64,000 bases of DNA. Origin: Solwaraspora sp. WMMA2056 (GTDB lineage: Bacteria; Actinomycetota; Actinomycetes; Mycobacteriales; Micromonosporaceae). The notes beneath the pieces were generated by a model, which was not told where the DNA came from, did no database searches, and was given only the letters and a program-made list of their open reading frames with translations. Positions 8,243-21,931 of the stretch are shown here, piece by piece (positions within the stretch are counted from its first letter, which is position 1; each line of letters opens with the position of its first letter). The position numbers and the translations under genes are program-made. The stretch spans positions 1,674,001 through 1,738,000 of the forward strand of contig NZ_CP128360.1 of NCBI RefSeq assembly GCF_030345095.1, in the 5' to 3' direction.

Positions 8243-8315
8243 GGCGGTGTAGCTCAGGTGGTAGAGCAAACGGCTCATAATCGTTGTGTCGCCGGTTCAA
8301 GTCCGGCCACCGCTA
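8243..8315 (+). tRNA. tRNA-Met, elongator (anticodon CAT)
   Basis: The acceptor GGCGGTG (8243-8249) pairs with CACCGCT (8308-8314), with a G-U at the first pair. The anticodon CAT is at 8276-8278 and the T-arm is GCCGGTTCAAGTCCGGC. The standard acceptor pairing and the position after tRNA-Thr match the elongator tRNA-Met of actinobacteria. Confidence 0.95.
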
Positions 8316-8446
8316 CGGTCGGCTTCCCGGTGAGGCCGGTGCGTGAAGTACAGGGGGCGCCGTTGGCGCCCGCTTTGCATGTCTGCGTTCGCTCCGGCTA
8401 CGCTGGCACGTTGTAGTTGTTCCGATAGCGAGGAAGGCACCCCGCC

Positions 8447-8614
8447 GTGGCCAAGGCGACCGACGTCCGTCCGAAGATCACTTTGGCGTGTGTGGAGTGC
8501 AAGGAGCGCAACTACATCACGCGGAAGAACCGCCGTAACGACCCGGACCGCATCGAGCTGAAGAAGTTCTGCCCCCGGGACGGCAAGCACACGCTGCACC
8601 GCGAGACCCGCTGA
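8447..8614 (+). CDS. rpmG: Large ribosomal subunit protein bL33
   Basis: A 55-residue bL33 of the 50S subunit. The GTG start at 8447 is preceded by GAGGAAGG. The protein begins [18 protein letters not shown] and ends [14 protein letters not shown], both typical of actinobacterial L33. Zinc-binding L33 carries two CxxC pairs. Here the first pair (CVEC) is intact, but the second is CPRD, so the fourth cysteine is replaced and zinc binding may be weakened or use the nearby His. Order rpmG-hadA-hadB-trpT-secE-nusG is the standard actinobacterial one. Confidence 0.95.
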   Translation: MAKATDVRPKITLACVECKERNYITRKNRRNDPDRIELKKFCPRDGKHTLHRETR

Positions 8615-8671
8615 CCCGGTCCCGTTCGGGCCGCACGTCGTCACGGCGGGTCCACCGGGTAGGTTCTGGCC

Positions 8672-9118
8672 ATGCCCATGGACCCGTCCGTCGTCGGCCG
8701 TAGCTATCCGCCCGGCTCCTCCTACCTGGTGGGCCGGGAGAAGATCCGCGAGTTCGCCACCGCTGTCGGTGCCGCCGATCCGATCCATCACGATCCGGCT
8801 GCCGGGCGTGCGGCCGGCTATCCGGACGTGGTCGCGCCGCCGACGTTCCCGATCGTGATCACGATGTCGTCCGCCGAGCGGGTCGTTTCCGATCCCGACC
8901 TGGGGATGGACTACAGCCGCGTGGTGCACGGCGACCAGCGCTTCCAGTACGTCCGCCCAGTGGTCGCCGGGGACGAACTGGTCTGCACCGACGTGATCGA
9001 GGAGGTCATGTCGCGTGGTGGTCACGACTTCCTCACCGTCCGGACCGAGGTGGCGACGGTGGCCGGCGATCCGGTGGTCACCGCGTGGATGAAGCTGGTC
9101 GTGCGGGGGGAGAGCTGA
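8672..9118 (+). CDS. hadA: MaoC-type dehydratase subunit (HadA-like)
   Basis: A 148-residue hot-dog fold protein matching the N-terminal MaoC/FAS1-like dehydratase domain, as in the HadA subunit of mycobacterial (3R)-hydroxyacyl-ACP dehydratase. Typical stretches are SYLVGREKIREFATAVG and YPDVVAPPTFPIVI. HadA-type subunits lack the catalytic Asp-His pair and shape the acyl channel, and that pair is indeed missing here. The ATG at 8672 is used; an in-frame ATG lies at 8678. The stop is separated by one base from the start of hadB, implying coupled translation and a heterodimer. The physiological substrate in a non-mycolate organism is uncertain. Confidence 0.85.
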   Translation: MPMDPSVVGRSYPPGSSYLVGREKIREFATAVGAADPIHHDPAAGRAAGYPDVVAPPTFPIVITMSSAERVVSDPDLGMDYSRVVHGDQRFQYVRPVVAGDELVCTDVIEEVMSRGGHDFLTVRTEVATVAGDPVVTAWMKLVVRGES

Positions 9119-9119
9119 C

Positions 9120-9512
9120 ATGCAACTGCCGGCACAGCGGTTCACGGTGACCCGGGCCGACCTGGTGCGGTACGCGGGTGCCTCCGGTGACTTCAACCCG
9201 ATCCACTGGAGCGACCGGTTCGCCACCGGGGTGGGTCTGCCCGGGGTGATCGGCCATGGCATGTTCACCATGGCGTTGGCGGCCCGGGCGGTGGCGACGT
9301 GGGCCGGTGGCCCGGACGCGGTGGTCGAGTTCAACGTGCGGTTCACCCGCCCGGTGGTGGTGCCGGACACCGACGACGGCACCGAGATCGAGGTGACCGG
9401 GGTGGTCAAGGGTGCCACCGAGGCGGGTCTGACCAGGATCGATGTCACTGCGGTGTGCGCCGGCGAGAAGGTGCTGAGCCAGGCGCGGGCGCTGGTCCGT
9501 ACCCGGGAATGA
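9120..9512 (+). CDS. hadB: MaoC-type dehydratase catalytic subunit (HadB-like)
   Basis: A 130-residue hot-dog fold enoyl hydratase/dehydratase carrying the hydratase-2 motif YAGASGDFNPIHWSD, with the catalytic Asp and His. A conserved GVIGHGMFTMALAAR segment follows. By family it dehydrates (3R)-hydroxyacyl thioesters together with the HadA-like partner encoded one base upstream. The position between rpmG/hadA and tRNA-Trp/secE matches mycobacterial hadAB, but no hadC is present. Confidence 0.88.
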   Translation: MQLPAQRFTVTRADLVRYAGASGDFNPIHWSDRFATGVGLPGVIGHGMFTMALAARAVATWAGGPDAVVEFNVRFTRPVVVPDTDDGTEIEVTGVVKGATEAGLTRIDVTAVCAGEKVLSQARALVRTRE

Positions 9513-9565
9513 GGCCGGTGGTGTGCGGCCGGCGACGGCTCGCGCACCTTGCGGTGCGGTACCGG

Positions 9566-9595
9566 TTGGGAAAGTGGTCGCTCTACCCGTACACT
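9566..9595 (+). promoter_or_regulatory. Promoter for tRNA-Trp
   Basis: TTGGGA (9566-9571), 18 bases, TACACT (9590-9595) followed by GGTC. It lies 85 bases before the tRNA and may also feed secE-nusG. Confidence 0.65.
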
Positions 9596-9680
9596 GGTCC
9601 GCCGTGGGGTTCGTGACCCCTGTTCAGTCCTGCATGGGTGGTTCACCAGGCAGGATCGGCCAGGGTTTCCCGACCCGCAC

Positions 9681-9753
<73 letters not shown>

Positions 9754-9890
9754 CGCCTAAGGCCTGACCGACCCGGTGGGTCGGCTGCCGTCCCCGTTGG
9801 CGGCCGTCCCGCAAGGGGAATGGCCGGCGTGCACGATGCATCACGTGCTTGACCTGGCGCGTGACCCCCACCACCGCGACGGAGGGCGAG

Positions 9891-10283
9891 ATGGCCGAGA
9901 GGTACCGGCGTGGCGATGACGCCGCGGACGACCGCCCCGAGGACGAGGCGTTCGACGAGACGTCCGCTACGGACGACGACGTCGATGACGACGAGCCGGT
10001 AGCGCGGGGTGGCACGGCCACCCGGTCCAAGGCGAAGGCCGAGTCGGCCGACGGCCGTCCGAAGGCCAGGTCCGAGGCCCGTGTGGGCTTTTTTGGCCGG
10101 ATCATCCGGTTCATCCGCGAAGTGGTCGCCGAACTGCGTAAGGTCATCTGGCCGACTCGGAAAGAGCTGCTGACCTACACCGCCGTCGTCGTCGTGTTCA
10201 TCGCGGTCATGCTGACCATCGTGGCCGGGCTGGACTTCGCGTTCGCCAAGGGTGTGCTGTGGGTATTCGGTAACCCCAGCTGA
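9891..10283 (+). CDS. secE: Preprotein translocase subunit SecE
   Basis: A 130-residue SecE, the clamp subunit of the SecYEG channel. The ATG at 9891 follows GGAGGG (9881-9886). The first 65 residues are a charged, Asp/Glu-rich tail not found in minimal SecE. The conserved part begins at GFFGRIIRFIREVVAELRKVIWPTRKELL, with the amphipathic helix and the K-x-x-W-P motif, followed by a single membrane helix (TYTAVVVVFIAVMLTIVAG). nusG begins 21 bases after its stop. Confidence 0.96.
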   Translation: MAERYRRGDDAADDRPEDEAFDETSATDDDVDDDEPVARGGTATRSKAKAESADGRPKARSEARVGFFGRIIRFIREVVAELRKVIWPTRKELLTYTAVVVVFIAVMLTIVAGLDFAFAKGVLWVFGNPS

Positions 10284-10304
10284 GAGTGACGGAAGTGAGC
10301 AAGC

Positions 10305-11066
10305 GTGCCTGAGTACGACGAGACCGCCGGCGTTACCGACGACCAGTCGACGGTGGCAACGGCGGCGGCTGATGAGTCGGTTGAGGCCGCCAGCGCACCA
10401 TCGGTCCCCGCCGCCGAGGCGGACGAGCCCGCCGCCGCGGCTGACGAGCCTGCTGTCGAGGCGGACGACGAAGAGTTCGACGCGGTGGCCGAGCTGCGGC
10501 AGAAGCTGCGCTACGCCCCGGGCGACTGGTACGTGGTCCACTCCTACGCCGGCTACGAGAACAAGGTCAAGACCAACCTCGAGACCCGGATCAGCAGCCT
10601 CGACATGGAGGAGTTCATCTTCCAGGTGGAGGTGCCCACCCGCGAAGAGGTCGAGGTCAAGAACGGCAAGCGCCTCCAGGTGCAGAACAAGGTCTTCCCC
10701 GGCTACATCCTGGTCCGGATGGACCTGACGCCGGAGTCGTACTCCTGTGTGCGCAACACCCCGGGGGTCACCGGCTTCGTCGGGGCGACCGACCGGGCCG
10801 ACCGACCGGCGCCGCTGTCGCTCAACGAGGTGCTCAAGTGGCTGGCCCCGGCGGTCGCCGCCGAGCCGAAGAAGGCCAAGGCCGAGATCAAGGTGCTGGA
10901 CTTCGAGGTCGGCGACTCGGTCACCGTCACCGACGGCGCGTTCGCCTCGCTGCCGGCCACGATCAGCGAGATCAACGCCGATCAGCAGAAGCTGAAGGTG
11001 CTGGTCTCCATCTTCGGCCGGGAGACCCCGGTGGAGCTGAACTTCAACCAGGTCGCCAAGATCTGA
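10305..11066 (+). CDS. nusG: Transcription termination/antitermination protein NusG
   Basis: A 253-residue NusG that binds the beta' clamp of RNA polymerase and links it to Rho or the ribosome. The GTG at 10305 follows GGAAGTGAG. An acidic, Ala-rich extension covers about residues 1-60. The NGN domain follows ([18 protein letters not shown] … [11 protein letters not shown]), with an actinobacterial insert after [11 protein letters not shown]-terminal KOW domain ([21 protein letters not shown]) closes the protein, which ends LNFNQVAKI. It is cotranscribed with secE, and a hairpin follows its stop. Confidence 0.97.
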   Translation: MPEYDETAGVTDDQSTVATAAADESVEAASAPSVPAAEADEPAAAADEPAVEADDEEFDAVAELRQKLRYAPGDWYVVHSYAGYENKVKTNLETRISSLDMEEFIFQVEVPTREEVEVKNGKRLQVQNKVFPGYILVRMDLTPESYSCVRNTPGVTGFVGATDRADRPAPLSLNEVLKWLAPAVAAEPKKAKAEIKVLDFEVGDSVTVTDGAFASLPATISEINADQQKLKVLVSIFGRETPVELNFNQVAKI

Positions 11067-11085
11067 TCCACCATCGCTGTCCGCC

Positions 11086-11117
11086 GACGCGGCGACCCGA
11101 CGTGGGGTTGCCGCGTC
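11086..11117 (+). terminator. Terminator hairpin after nusG
   Basis: GACGCGGC (11086-11093) pairs with GCCGCGTC (11110-11117), extended inward to about 13 bp with one G-T. Its right arm overlaps the -35 box of the rplK promoter (11108-11113). Confidence 0.65.
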
Positions 11118-11136
11118 GTTTGCGCTACCGTATAAC
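11108..11136 (+). promoter_or_regulatory. Promoter for rplKA
   Basis: TTGCCG (11108-11113), 17 bases, TATAAC (11131-11136). The -10 is one of the best in the window. It leaves a leader of about 125 bases before rplK. Confidence 0.75.
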
Positions 11137-11266
11137 GTCGGCCCCGGGCCGCGCCTGACCGTGCGCGCGTGCCGGGGGTTCGCCAGCCCGCGCCGGAGGG
11201 GTTGTCACCTCCGGTGACGTCCAGCAGATCCGGTGCGGACCACCGGATCAAGCCCCAGGAAGTGAC

Positions 11267-11698
11267 ATGCCTCCGAAGAAGAAGCTCGTCAAGACGTTCA
11301 CGCTGCAGTTGCCGGCGGGTCAGGCCACCCCGGCGCCGCCGGTCGGTCCGGCGCTCGGCCAGCACGGCGTGAACATCATGGAGTTCTGCAAGTCCTACAA
11401 CGCGCAGACCGAATCGCAGCGGGGCGACATCGTTCCGGCTGAGATCAGCGTGTACGAGGACCGGACCTTCACCTTCGTGCTGAAGACCCCGCCGGCGGCC
11501 CGGCTGCTGCTCAAGGCCGCCGGTATCCCGAAGGGCTCCGGGGTGCCGCACACCACCAAGGTCGGCTCGGTGACCGGCGCGCAGTTGCGCGAGATCGCCG
11601 AGAAGAAGATGGCCGACCTAAACGCCAACAGCGTCGAGCAGGCGGAGAAGATCATCGCCGGGACCGCCCGGTCGATGGGCATCACCGTCAAGGAATGA
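11267..11698 (+). CDS. rplK: Large ribosomal subunit protein uL11
   Basis: A 143-residue L11, which binds 23S rRNA helices 43/44 in the GTPase centre and is the site of thiopeptide action. The start is [34 protein letters not shown], including the Pro-rich segment at the thiopeptide binding cleft, which looks unaltered. The C-terminal rRNA-binding domain ends [17 protein letters not shown] at 11267. rplA follows after about 130 bases. Confidence 0.98.
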   Translation: MPPKKKLVKTFTLQLPAGQATPAPPVGPALGQHGVNIMEFCKSYNAQTESQRGDIVPAEISVYEDRTFTFVLKTPPAARLLLKAAGIPKGSGVPHTTKVGSVTGAQLREIAEKKMADLNANSVEQAEKIIAGTARSMGITVKE

Positions 11699-11828
11699 TC
11701 CGGCCGACCCGCGCCGACGCGGGTCACCGACGCTGAAACCGGAATCGAACGGCCGGACACCGGCCGTCACCATCGTGGGAGGGTGCGCGCGACGCGCGGC
11801 CCGCCAGTGACCACAGGAGCAGAAACAC

Positions 11829-12545
11829 ATGCAGCGCAGCAAGAGCTACCGCAAGGCCACCGAGCAGATCGACCGGACGAAGCTGTACACCCCGGCCGAG
11901 GCGGTCAAGTTGGCCAAGGAGACGAGCGCCGTCAAGTTCGACGCCACGGTCGAGGTCGCCATGCGCCTCGGCGTCGACCCGCGTAAGGCGGACCAGATGG
12001 TGCGCGGCACGGTCAACCTGCCGCACGGCACGGGCAAGACCGCCCGGGTGATCGTCTTCGCCGCCGGCGCGAAGGCGGAGGAGGCCGTCGCGGCCGGTGC
12101 CGACGAGGTCGGTACGGATGAGCTGGTCGCCCGGATCCAGGGTGGCTGGCTGGACTTCGACGCGGCGATCGCCACTCCGGACCAGATGGCGAAGATCGGC
12201 CGGATCGCGCGGATCCTGGGCCCGCGCGGCCTGATGCCGAACCCGAAGACCGGCACCGTCACGATGGACGTGACCAAGGCCGTCGCCGACATCAAGGGCG
12301 GCAAGATCACCTTCCGGGTGGACAAGCACTCCAACCTGCACCTGATCATCGGCAAGGCCTCGTTCGGTGAGGCGCAGCTGATCGACAACTACGCCGCCGT
12401 ACTGGACGAGGTGCTGCGGGCCAAGCCGTCCGCCGCCAAGGGCAAGTACCTGCGCAAGGTCGTGCTGACCACCACGATGGGCCCCGGCGTGCCGGTGGAC
12501 CCGAACGTGGTGAAGAACCTCAACGAGGCGACCAGCGAGAGCTGA
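11829..12545 (+). CDS. rplA: Large ribosomal subunit protein uL1
   Basis: A 238-residue L1, the mobile stalk protein next to the E site; in many bacteria it also represses its own operon by binding mRNA. The start is [15 protein letters not shown] at 11829. The signature [17 protein letters not shown] and the C-terminus [14 protein letters not shown] are present. It shares the promoter at 11108 with rplK and is followed by the long L10 leader. Confidence 0.98.
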   Translation: MQRSKSYRKATEQIDRTKLYTPAEAVKLAKETSAVKFDATVEVAMRLGVDPRKADQMVRGTVNLPHGTGKTARVIVFAAGAKAEEAVAAGADEVGTDELVARIQGGWLDFDAAIATPDQMAKIGRIARILGPRGLMPNPKTGTVTMDVTKAVADIKGGKITFRVDKHSNLHLIIGKASFGEAQLIDNYAAVLDEVLRAKPSAAKGKYLRKVVLTTTMGPGVPVDPNVVKNLNEATSES

Positions 12546-12645
12546 GCGCCCGCCGGCGTGATCGCCGGGCCGGGCCGACGGGTACGTCGGCCCGGCCCGG
12601 CGACTACGACCGGACGGACGGCCGCCCCACCCCGGCGACGTCGAT

Positions 12646-12674
12646 TTGGCCCCGCGTCGGCTGTGCCGTACGCT
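12646..12674 (+). promoter_or_regulatory. Promoter for rplJL
   Basis: TTGGCC (12646-12651), 17 bases, TACGCT (12669-12674) followed by GGTC. It leaves a leader of about 225 bases upstream of rplJ. Confidence 0.65.
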
Positions 12675-12679
12675 GGTCG

Positions 12680-12909
12680 TATCCACACCCAAAGACCGCT
12701 GGTCACCGTGCCTCGGCACGGTTGAAGGTCCCGTTTCCACGGGCGGCCCGCGCAGGGGCGGAACGGAAGCCGAGCATCTCCCGTCGATTTCGACGGCTGC
12801 CCGCCCCGTGCGCCTCGCGCCGGGGCGTTTTTCGTGGGCGCGGGATCTTCACCGACCGTCCGGCCGTGCGCCGGTCGGTCGCCAGCCCTGAGCACCAGAG
12901 AGGAGGGAC
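12680..12909 (+). promoter_or_regulatory. L10 operon leader (autoregulatory RNA) of rplJL
   Basis: A long untranslated stretch between rplA and rplJ in the position of the L10 leader, to which the L10(L12) complex binds in other bacteria. It has a CCGTCG-ATTT-CGACGG hairpin (12781-12796) and a terminator-like hairpin (12802-12832). It ends in AGAGGAGGGAC before the rplJ ATG. The L10 kink-turn itself was not traced by eye. Confidence 0.55.
12802..12832 (+). terminator. Attenuator-type hairpin in the L10 leader
   Basis: CGCCCCG (12802-12808) pairs with CGGGGCG (12821-12827), and a run of five T follows at once (12828-12832). This is the only canonical stem-plus-T-run terminator noticed in the ribosomal region. 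It sits inside a leader, so it points to attenuation. Confidence 0.65.
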
Positions 12910-13452
12910 ATGGCGGACAAGCCGGTTCGTGCCGACAAGGCCACTGCGGTCGCCGAGCTGACCGAGCGCTTCCGGGAGTCGGGAGCGGCGGTGCTCACCG
13001 AGTACCGTGGTCTCACCGTCGCCCAGCTGACCCAGCTGCGCCGTTCGCTGGGGCAGAGCGCGACCTACTCGGTGGCGAAGAACACCCTGGCCAAGCGGGC
13101 CGCGTCGGACGCGGGCATCGACGGACTCGACGAGCTGTTCACCGGTCCTACCGCGCTCACCTTCGTCTCCGGCGACGTGGTGGAGGCTGCCAAGGGCCTG
13201 CGCGACTTCGCCAAGGCCAACCCGATGCTCGTCATCAAGGGCGGGGTCTTCGAAGGACGCGCGATCACCGCGGCCGAGGTCACCAAGCTGGCCGACCTCG
13301 AGTCCCGTGAGGTGCTGCTGGCCAAGCTGGCCGGCGCCATGAAGGCGAACCTGAGCAAGGCCGCGGCCGTGCTGCAGGCGCCGTTGTCGAAGACCGCCCG
13401 CCTGGCGGCAGCGCTGCAGGACAAGCGCGAATCCGAGGGTACGCCGGCCTGA
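12910..13452 (+). CDS. rplJ: Large ribosomal subunit protein uL10
   Basis: A 180-residue L10, the base of the L12 stalk. It begins [21 protein letters not shown] at 12910 after GAGAGGAGGGAC. The rRNA-binding N-terminal domain contains [20 protein letters not shown] and [13 protein letters not shown]. The helical C-terminus that binds L12 dimers follows ([17 protein letters not shown]). rplL starts 46 bases later. Confidence 0.98.
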   Translation: MADKPVRADKATAVAELTERFRESGAAVLTEYRGLTVAQLTQLRRSLGQSATYSVAKNTLAKRAASDAGIDGLDELFTGPTALTFVSGDVVEAAKGLRDFAKANPMLVIKGGVFEGRAITAAEVTKLADLESREVLLAKLAGAMKANLSKAAAVLQAPLSKTARLAAALQDKRESEGTPA

Positions 13453-13498
13453 CCGGCCCGTGCCCTCCTAACGTCACCACACCGAAAGGAAGCCGACC

Positions 13499-13882
13499 AT
13501 GGCGAAGCTCAGCACCGACGAGCTGCTCGACGCGTTCAAGGAGATGACGCTGATCGAGCTCTCGGAGTTCGTGAAGCAGTTCGAGGAGACCTTCGAGGTC
13601 ACCGCCGCCGCTCCGGTCGCCGTCGCGGCCGCCGGCCCGGCCGCCGCCGCGGCGGAAGCCGAGCCGGAGAAGGACGAGTTCGACGTCATCCTCGAGGCTG
13701 ACGGCGGCAAGAAGATCCAGGTCATCAAGGTCGTGCGTGAGCTGACCGGGCTGGGCCTCAAGGAGGCCAAGGACCTGGTCGAGGCCGCGCCGAAGCCGGT
13801 CCTGGAGAAGGCCAACAAGGAGGCCGCCGACAAGGCCAAGGCCAAGCTGGAGGCGGAAGGCGCCAAGGTCACCCTCAAGTGA
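13499..13882 (+). CDS. rplL: Large ribosomal subunit protein bL12 (L7/L12)
   Basis: A 127-residue L12, the multicopy stalk protein that recruits translation GTPases. It has the N-terminal dimerisation domain ([22 protein letters not shown]), an Ala/Pro/Val hinge ([19 protein letters not shown]), and the C-terminal domain ([30 protein letters not shown]) ending EGAKVTLK. The RBS GAAAGGAAG precedes the ATG at 13499. A strong hairpin follows the stop. Confidence 0.98.
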   Translation: MAKLSTDELLDAFKEMTLIELSEFVKQFEETFEVTAAAPVAVAAAGPAAAAAEAEPEKDEFDVILEADGGKKIQVIKVVRELTGLGLKEAKDLVEAAPKPVLEKANKEAADKAKAKLEAEGAKVTLK

Positions 13883-13904
13883 CCTGACCCACACCGGGCC
13901 ACGG

Positions 13905-13941
13905 GACGGGCGGCGATCCTCAGCGAGGGTCGCCGCCCGTC
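13905..13941 (+). terminator. Terminator after rplL
   Basis: GACGGGCGGCGA (13905-13916) pairs perfectly with 13930-13941 around a 13-base loop, 23 bases after the rplL stop. It separates rplJL from rpoBC, whose own promoter lies at 14351. Confidence 0.75.
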
Positions 13942-14350
13942 TCCGTTCGCACACCGGGTGCGACTGCCCAATGATCAGGGAATTTCACCTTTTGGGTGGG
14001 CGCGGTGGTCGATGGCTGCCTGGCAACCCGCTGGGGGAAAGGTGATCTGCCGGTACGACAGGCCTTGACGCGGCCGGTGACGGCAGGCACGCTGACTACT
14101 GCAGGACTGATCCTTCAGGTGTCGCATCGGGCCCGGTGTGCCGAGGCGGTTGACGGATCCAGGCTTGCGACGGCCAAAGCTGGGTAATGGCACCAGCGGC
14201 GGGCCGCCGGCTCCGGGTGATCCGGGGATCGGCGTCCCGTTGTCCGCCAGCCCCACGAGGCCCCGTGGGAAAGCGCCGCGTTCCGAGCGGTCCGGGAGGC
14301 GTCCGAGACGACGCCCCGGCCGGCTCCGCGACGTTCCTTCGGGGTCGGGC
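13942..14350. other. Non-coding region between rplL terminator and rpoB promoter
   Basis: No gene is supported here; short open frames have no family match or ribosome binding site. A TTGACG (14065-14070) lacks a good -10. The stretch probably carries upstream regulatory DNA for rpoBC. Confidence 0.4.
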
Positions 14351-14379
14351 TGGACAGCGGTTAGCCGCTCGGCTACACT
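14351..14379 (+). promoter_or_regulatory. Promoter for rpoBC
   Basis: TGGACA (14351-14356), 17 bases, TACACT (14374-14379). It has five of six -35 matches and a good -10. The start point would be near 14386, giving a leader of about 120 bases. Confidence 0.75.
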
Positions 14380-14505
14380 GCTAGTTTGCGCTGCCTTCCG
14401 ACTTGCCTCGCGCCCGGAATGTCCGATCCTGGATATTTTGACCGAGGTTCCTTGGAGTGCGCGCGAAACAGCCGTCTGCAGCACCGGTCCTCGGAAGGAC
14501 GCATC

Positions 14506-17500
14506 TTGGCAGCTTCCCGCCCTGCGAAGACCAGTCGTACGTCGAGCGCTTTCGCTCCTCGCCGAATCTCATTCGGCCGGATCACCGAACACCTCGAGGT
14601 CCCCAACCTTCTCTCCATCCAGACCGAATCCTTCGACTGGCTGGTGGGCAACGAGGCTTGGCAGGGCCGGTCGGCTGACGACCCGCACGCACGATCAGGC
14701 CTCGCGGAGATTCTCGACGAGATCAGTCCCATTGAGGACTTTTCCGGCACTATGTCGCTTTCCTTCTCCAGCCCGCGCTTCGACGAGGTCAAGGCCTCGA
14801 TCGAGGAGTGCAAGGAGAAGGATCTGACCTACTGCGCACCGCTCTTCGTGACCGCGGAGTTCACCAACAACACCACTGGCGAGATCAAGAGCCAGACGGT
14901 GTTCATGGGTGACTTCCCGATGATGACGCCGAAGGGCACCTTCATCATCAACGGCACCGAGCGCGTCGTGGTCAGTCAGCTCGTCCGCTCGCCGGGCGTG
15001 TACTTCGACAAGCAGCCGGACAAGACCTCCGACCGCGATCTGTCCAGCGTCAAGGTGATCCCGAGCCGGGGTGCCTGGCTGGAGTTCGACATCGACAAGC
15101 GCGACACCGTCGGTGTCCGCATCGACCGTAAGCGGCGCCAGGCCGTGACCGTCCTGCTCAAGGCCATCGGTTGGTCCGCCGACCGGATCCGTGAGCGGTT
15201 CGGCTGGTCCGAGCTGATGATGACCACCCTGGAAAAGGACCACATCGCCGGGGTGGACGAGGCGCTGCTCGACATCTACCGCAAGCTGCGCCCTGGCGAG
15301 CCGCCGACCCGCGAGAACGCGCAGACCCTGCTCGACAACCTCTTCTTCAACCCGAAGCGGTACGACGTCGCCAAGGTCGGCCGGTACAAGTTCAACAAGA
15401 AGCTCGAGCTGGACGTCCCGATCAACAAGGGGACGCTGACCGAGGACGACATCGTCGCCACCGTCGAGTACCTCTGCCGGCTGCACGCCGGTGAGGAGGG
15501 CTACGAGGCCGACGACATCGACCACTTCGGCAACCGGCGGCTGCGTACCGTCGGCGAGCTGATCCAGAACCAGGTACGGGTCGGCCTGTCCCGGATGGAG
15601 CGGGTCGTCCGCGAGCGGATGACCACCCAGGACGTCGAGGCGATCACGCCGCAGACCCTGATCAACATCCGCCCGGTGGTGGCGGCGATCAAGGAGTTCT
15701 TCGGTACGTCGCAGCTGTCCCAGTTCATGGACCAGACCAACCCGCTCGCCGGGTTGACCCACCGTCGGCGGCTCAGCGCCCTCGGCCCGGGTGGTCTGTC
15801 CCGGGAGCGGGCCGGCTTCGAGGTCCGCGACGTGCACCCGTCGCACTACGGCCGGATGTGCCCGATCGAGACCCCGGAAGGGCCGAACATCGGTCTGATC
15901 GGGGCGTTGTCCACCTTCGGGCGGGTCAACCCGTTCGGCTTCATCGAGACGCCGTACCGCAAGGTTGTCGACGGCCGGGTCACCGACCAGATCGACTACC
16001 TGACCGCCGACGAGGAGGACCGCTTCGTCAAGGCGCAGGCCAACGCGCCGCTGATGGCCGATGGCACCTTCGCCGAGGACCGCGTCCTGGTCCGACGCAA
16101 GGGCGGTGAGGTCGACTTCGTCACGCCGGCCGCCGTCGACTACATGGACGTCTCACCGCGGCAGATGGTCTCCGTGGCCACCGCGATGATCCCGTTCCTG
16201 GAGCACGACGACGCCAACCGGGCCCTGATGGGCGCGAACATGCAGCGTCAGGCGGTTCCGCTGGTCAAGGCGGAGTCCCCGCTGGTCGGCACCGGCATGG
16301 AGTACCGCGCGGCGGTCGACGCCGGCGACGTGGTGCTGGCCGAGGCCGGCGGCGTGGTCGAGGACCTCTGCGCCGACTACGTCACGGTGCACCAGGACGA
16401 CGGCCACCGCCGGACCTACCTGCTGCACAAGTTCCGCCGTTCCAACGCCGGCTCCTGCGTCAACCAGAAGCCGACCGTCTTCGAGGGCGACCGGGTCGAG
16501 GCCGGCCAGGTCATCGCGGACGGTCCGTGCACCGACGAAGGCGAGATGGCCCTCGGCCGTAACCTGCTCGTGGCGTTCATGCCGTGGGAGGGCTACAACT
16601 ACGAGGACGCGATCATCCTGTCCCAGCGGCTGGTGCAGCAGGACGTGCTCACCTCGATCCACATCGAGGAGCACGAGGTCGACGCCCGGGACACCAAGCT
16701 CGGCCCGGAGGAGATCACCCGCGACATCCCGAACGTCAGCGAGGAGATGCTCGCCGACCTCGACGAGCGCGGCATCATCCGGATCGGCGCCGAGGTCGTC
16801 CCCGGCGACATCCTGGTCGGCAAGGTCACCCCGAAGGGCGAGACCGAGCTGACCCCGGAGGAGCGGCTGCTGCGGGCGATCTTCGGTGAGAAGGCCCGGG
16901 AGGTCCGGGACACCTCGCTGAAGGTGCCGCACGGTGAGACCGGCACGGTGATCGGCGTACGGACCTTCTCCCGCGACGACGGCGACGAGTTGCCGCCGGG
17001 CGTCAACGAGCTGGTCCGGGTCTACGTCGCCCAGAAGCGGAAGATCCAGGACGGCGACAAGCTCGCCGGCCGGCACGGCAACAAGGGTGTCATCTCCAAG
17101 ATCCTGCCGGTGGAGGACATGCCGTTCCTCTCCGACGGTACGCCGGTCGACATCGTGCTCAACCCGCTCGGTGTGCCGGGCCGGATGAACATCGGTCAGA
17201 TCCTGGAGACCCACCTCGGTTGGGTGGCCAAGACCGGTTGGAAGGTCGAGGGCGACGACGCCGAGTGGAAGGCCGCGCTGCGGGCCATCGGGTCCGACGA
17301 GGCCGAGCCGGACACCAACGTCGCGACCCCGGTCTTCGACGGTGTCCGCGAGGAGGAGATCACCGGCCTGCTCGGCAGCACCCTGCCGAACCGTGACGGT
17401 GTGCAGTTGATCGGCAACTCCGGCAAGGCCCAGCTGTTCGACGGGCGCTCCGGGGAGCCGTTGCCGGACGCGATCGCGGTCGGCTACATCTACATCCTCA

Positions 17501-17937
17501 AGCTCAACCACCTGGTCGACGACAAGATCCACGCGCGGTCGACCGGCCCGTACTCGATGATCACCCAGCAGCCGCTCGGCGGTAAGGCCCAGTTCGGTGG
17601 CCAGCGCTTCGGTGAGATGGAGTGCTGGGCGATGCAGGCGTACGGCGCCGCCTACGCCCTGCAGGAACTGCTGACCATCAAGTCCGACGACGTCCTGGGC
17701 CGGGTCAAGGTCTACGAGGCGATCGTCAAGGGCGAGAACATCCCCGAGCCGGGCATCCCCGAGTCGTTCAAGGTGCTGCTCAAGGAGCTGCAGTCGCTGT
17801 GCCTCAACGTCGAGGTGCTCTCCAGCGACGGCGTGGCCCTGGAGATGCGCGAGACCGACGACGAGGTGTTCCGGGCGGCGGAGGAACTCGGTATCGACCT
17901 GTCCCGGCGGGAGCCGAGCTCGGTCGAGGAAGTCTGA
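14506..17937 (+). CDS. rpoB: DNA-directed RNA polymerase subunit beta
   Basis: A 1143-residue beta subunit. The TTG at 14506 is chosen because GGAAGGA (14493-14499) precedes it and the protein then begins [16 protein letters not shown] as in relatives; upstream in-frame codons fall in the leader. Conserved stretches include [49 protein letters not shown] and [14 protein letters not shown]. Also present are the Mg-proximal [15 protein letters not shown] and the C-terminal [18 protein letters not shown]. The rifamycin region reads [25 protein letters not shown]: compared with E. coli, positions 518, 522 and 527 are Thr, Ala and Arg instead of Asn, Ser and Lys, while Asp516, His526 and Ser531 are kept. 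rpoC follows after 85 bases. Confidence 0.98.
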   Translation: MAASRPAKTSRTSSAFAPRRISFGRITEHLEVPNLLSIQTESFDWLVGNEAWQGRSADDPHARSGLAEILDEISPIEDFSGTMSLSFSSPRFDEVKASIEECKEKDLTYCAPLFVTAEFTNNTTGEIKSQTVFMGDFPMMTPKGTFIINGTERVVVSQLVRSPGVYFDKQPDKTSDRDLSSVKVIPSRGAWLEFDIDKRDTVGVRIDRKRRQAVTVLLKAIGWSADRIRERFGWSELMMTTLEKDHIAGVDEALLDIYRKLRPGEPPTRENAQTLLDNLFFNPKRYDVAKVGRYKFNKKLELDVPINKGTLTEDDIVATVEYLCRLHAGEEGYEADDIDHFGNRRLRTVGELIQNQVRVGLSRMERVVRERMTTQDVEAITPQTLINIRPVVAAIKEFFGTSQLSQFMDQTNPLAGLTHRRRLSALGPGGLSRERAGFEVRDVHPSHYGRMCPIETPEGPNIGLIGALSTFGRVNPFGFIETPYRKVVDGRVTDQIDYLTADEEDRFVKAQANAPLMADGTFAEDRVLVRRKGGEVDFVTPAAVDYMDVSPRQMVSVATAMIPFLEHDDANRALMGANMQRQAVPLVKAESPLVGTGMEYRAAVDAGDVVLAEAGGVVEDLCADYVTVHQDDGHRRTYLLHKFRRSNAGSCVNQKPTVFEGDRVEAGQVIADGPCTDEGEMALGRNLLVAFMPWEGYNYEDAIILSQRLVQQDVLTSIHIEEHEVDARDTKLGPEEITRDIPNVSEEMLADLDERGIIRIGAEVVPGDILVGKVTPKGETELTPEERLLRAIFGEKAREVRDTSLKVPHGETGTVIGVRTFSRDDGDELPPGVNELVRVYVAQKRKIQDGDKLAGRHGNKGVISKILPVEDMPFLSDGTPVDIVLNPLGVPGRMNIGQILETHLGWVAKTGWKVEGDDAEWKAALRAIGSDEAEPDTNVATPVFDGVREEEITGLLGSTLPNRDGVQLIGNSGKAQLFDGRSGEPLPDAIAVGYIYILKLNHLVDDKIHARSTGPYSMITQQPLGGKAQFGGQRFGEMECWAMQAYGAAYALQELLTIKSDDVLGRVKVYEAIVKGENIPEPGIPESFKVLLKELQSLCLNVEVLSSDGVALEMRETDDEVFRAAEELGIDLSRREPSSVEEV

Positions 17938-18022
17938 GGTGCGGTCGGCGGCCCTGTCGCGACAGGGCCGCCGACCTGCCCACGAACCAGCAGTAGAGAC
18001 GACGACATAGGGGACACGTAAC

Positions 18023-21910
<3,888 letters not shown>

Positions 21911-21931
21911 CCACCGGTCCGGTACAGCTGT

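Noticed and set aside
14386-14505. Extension of RpoB by 40 residues from an upstream ATG.
   Set aside because: That ATG lies at the expected transcription start, has no ribosome binding site, and the TTG at 14506 has one and gives the usual N-terminus.
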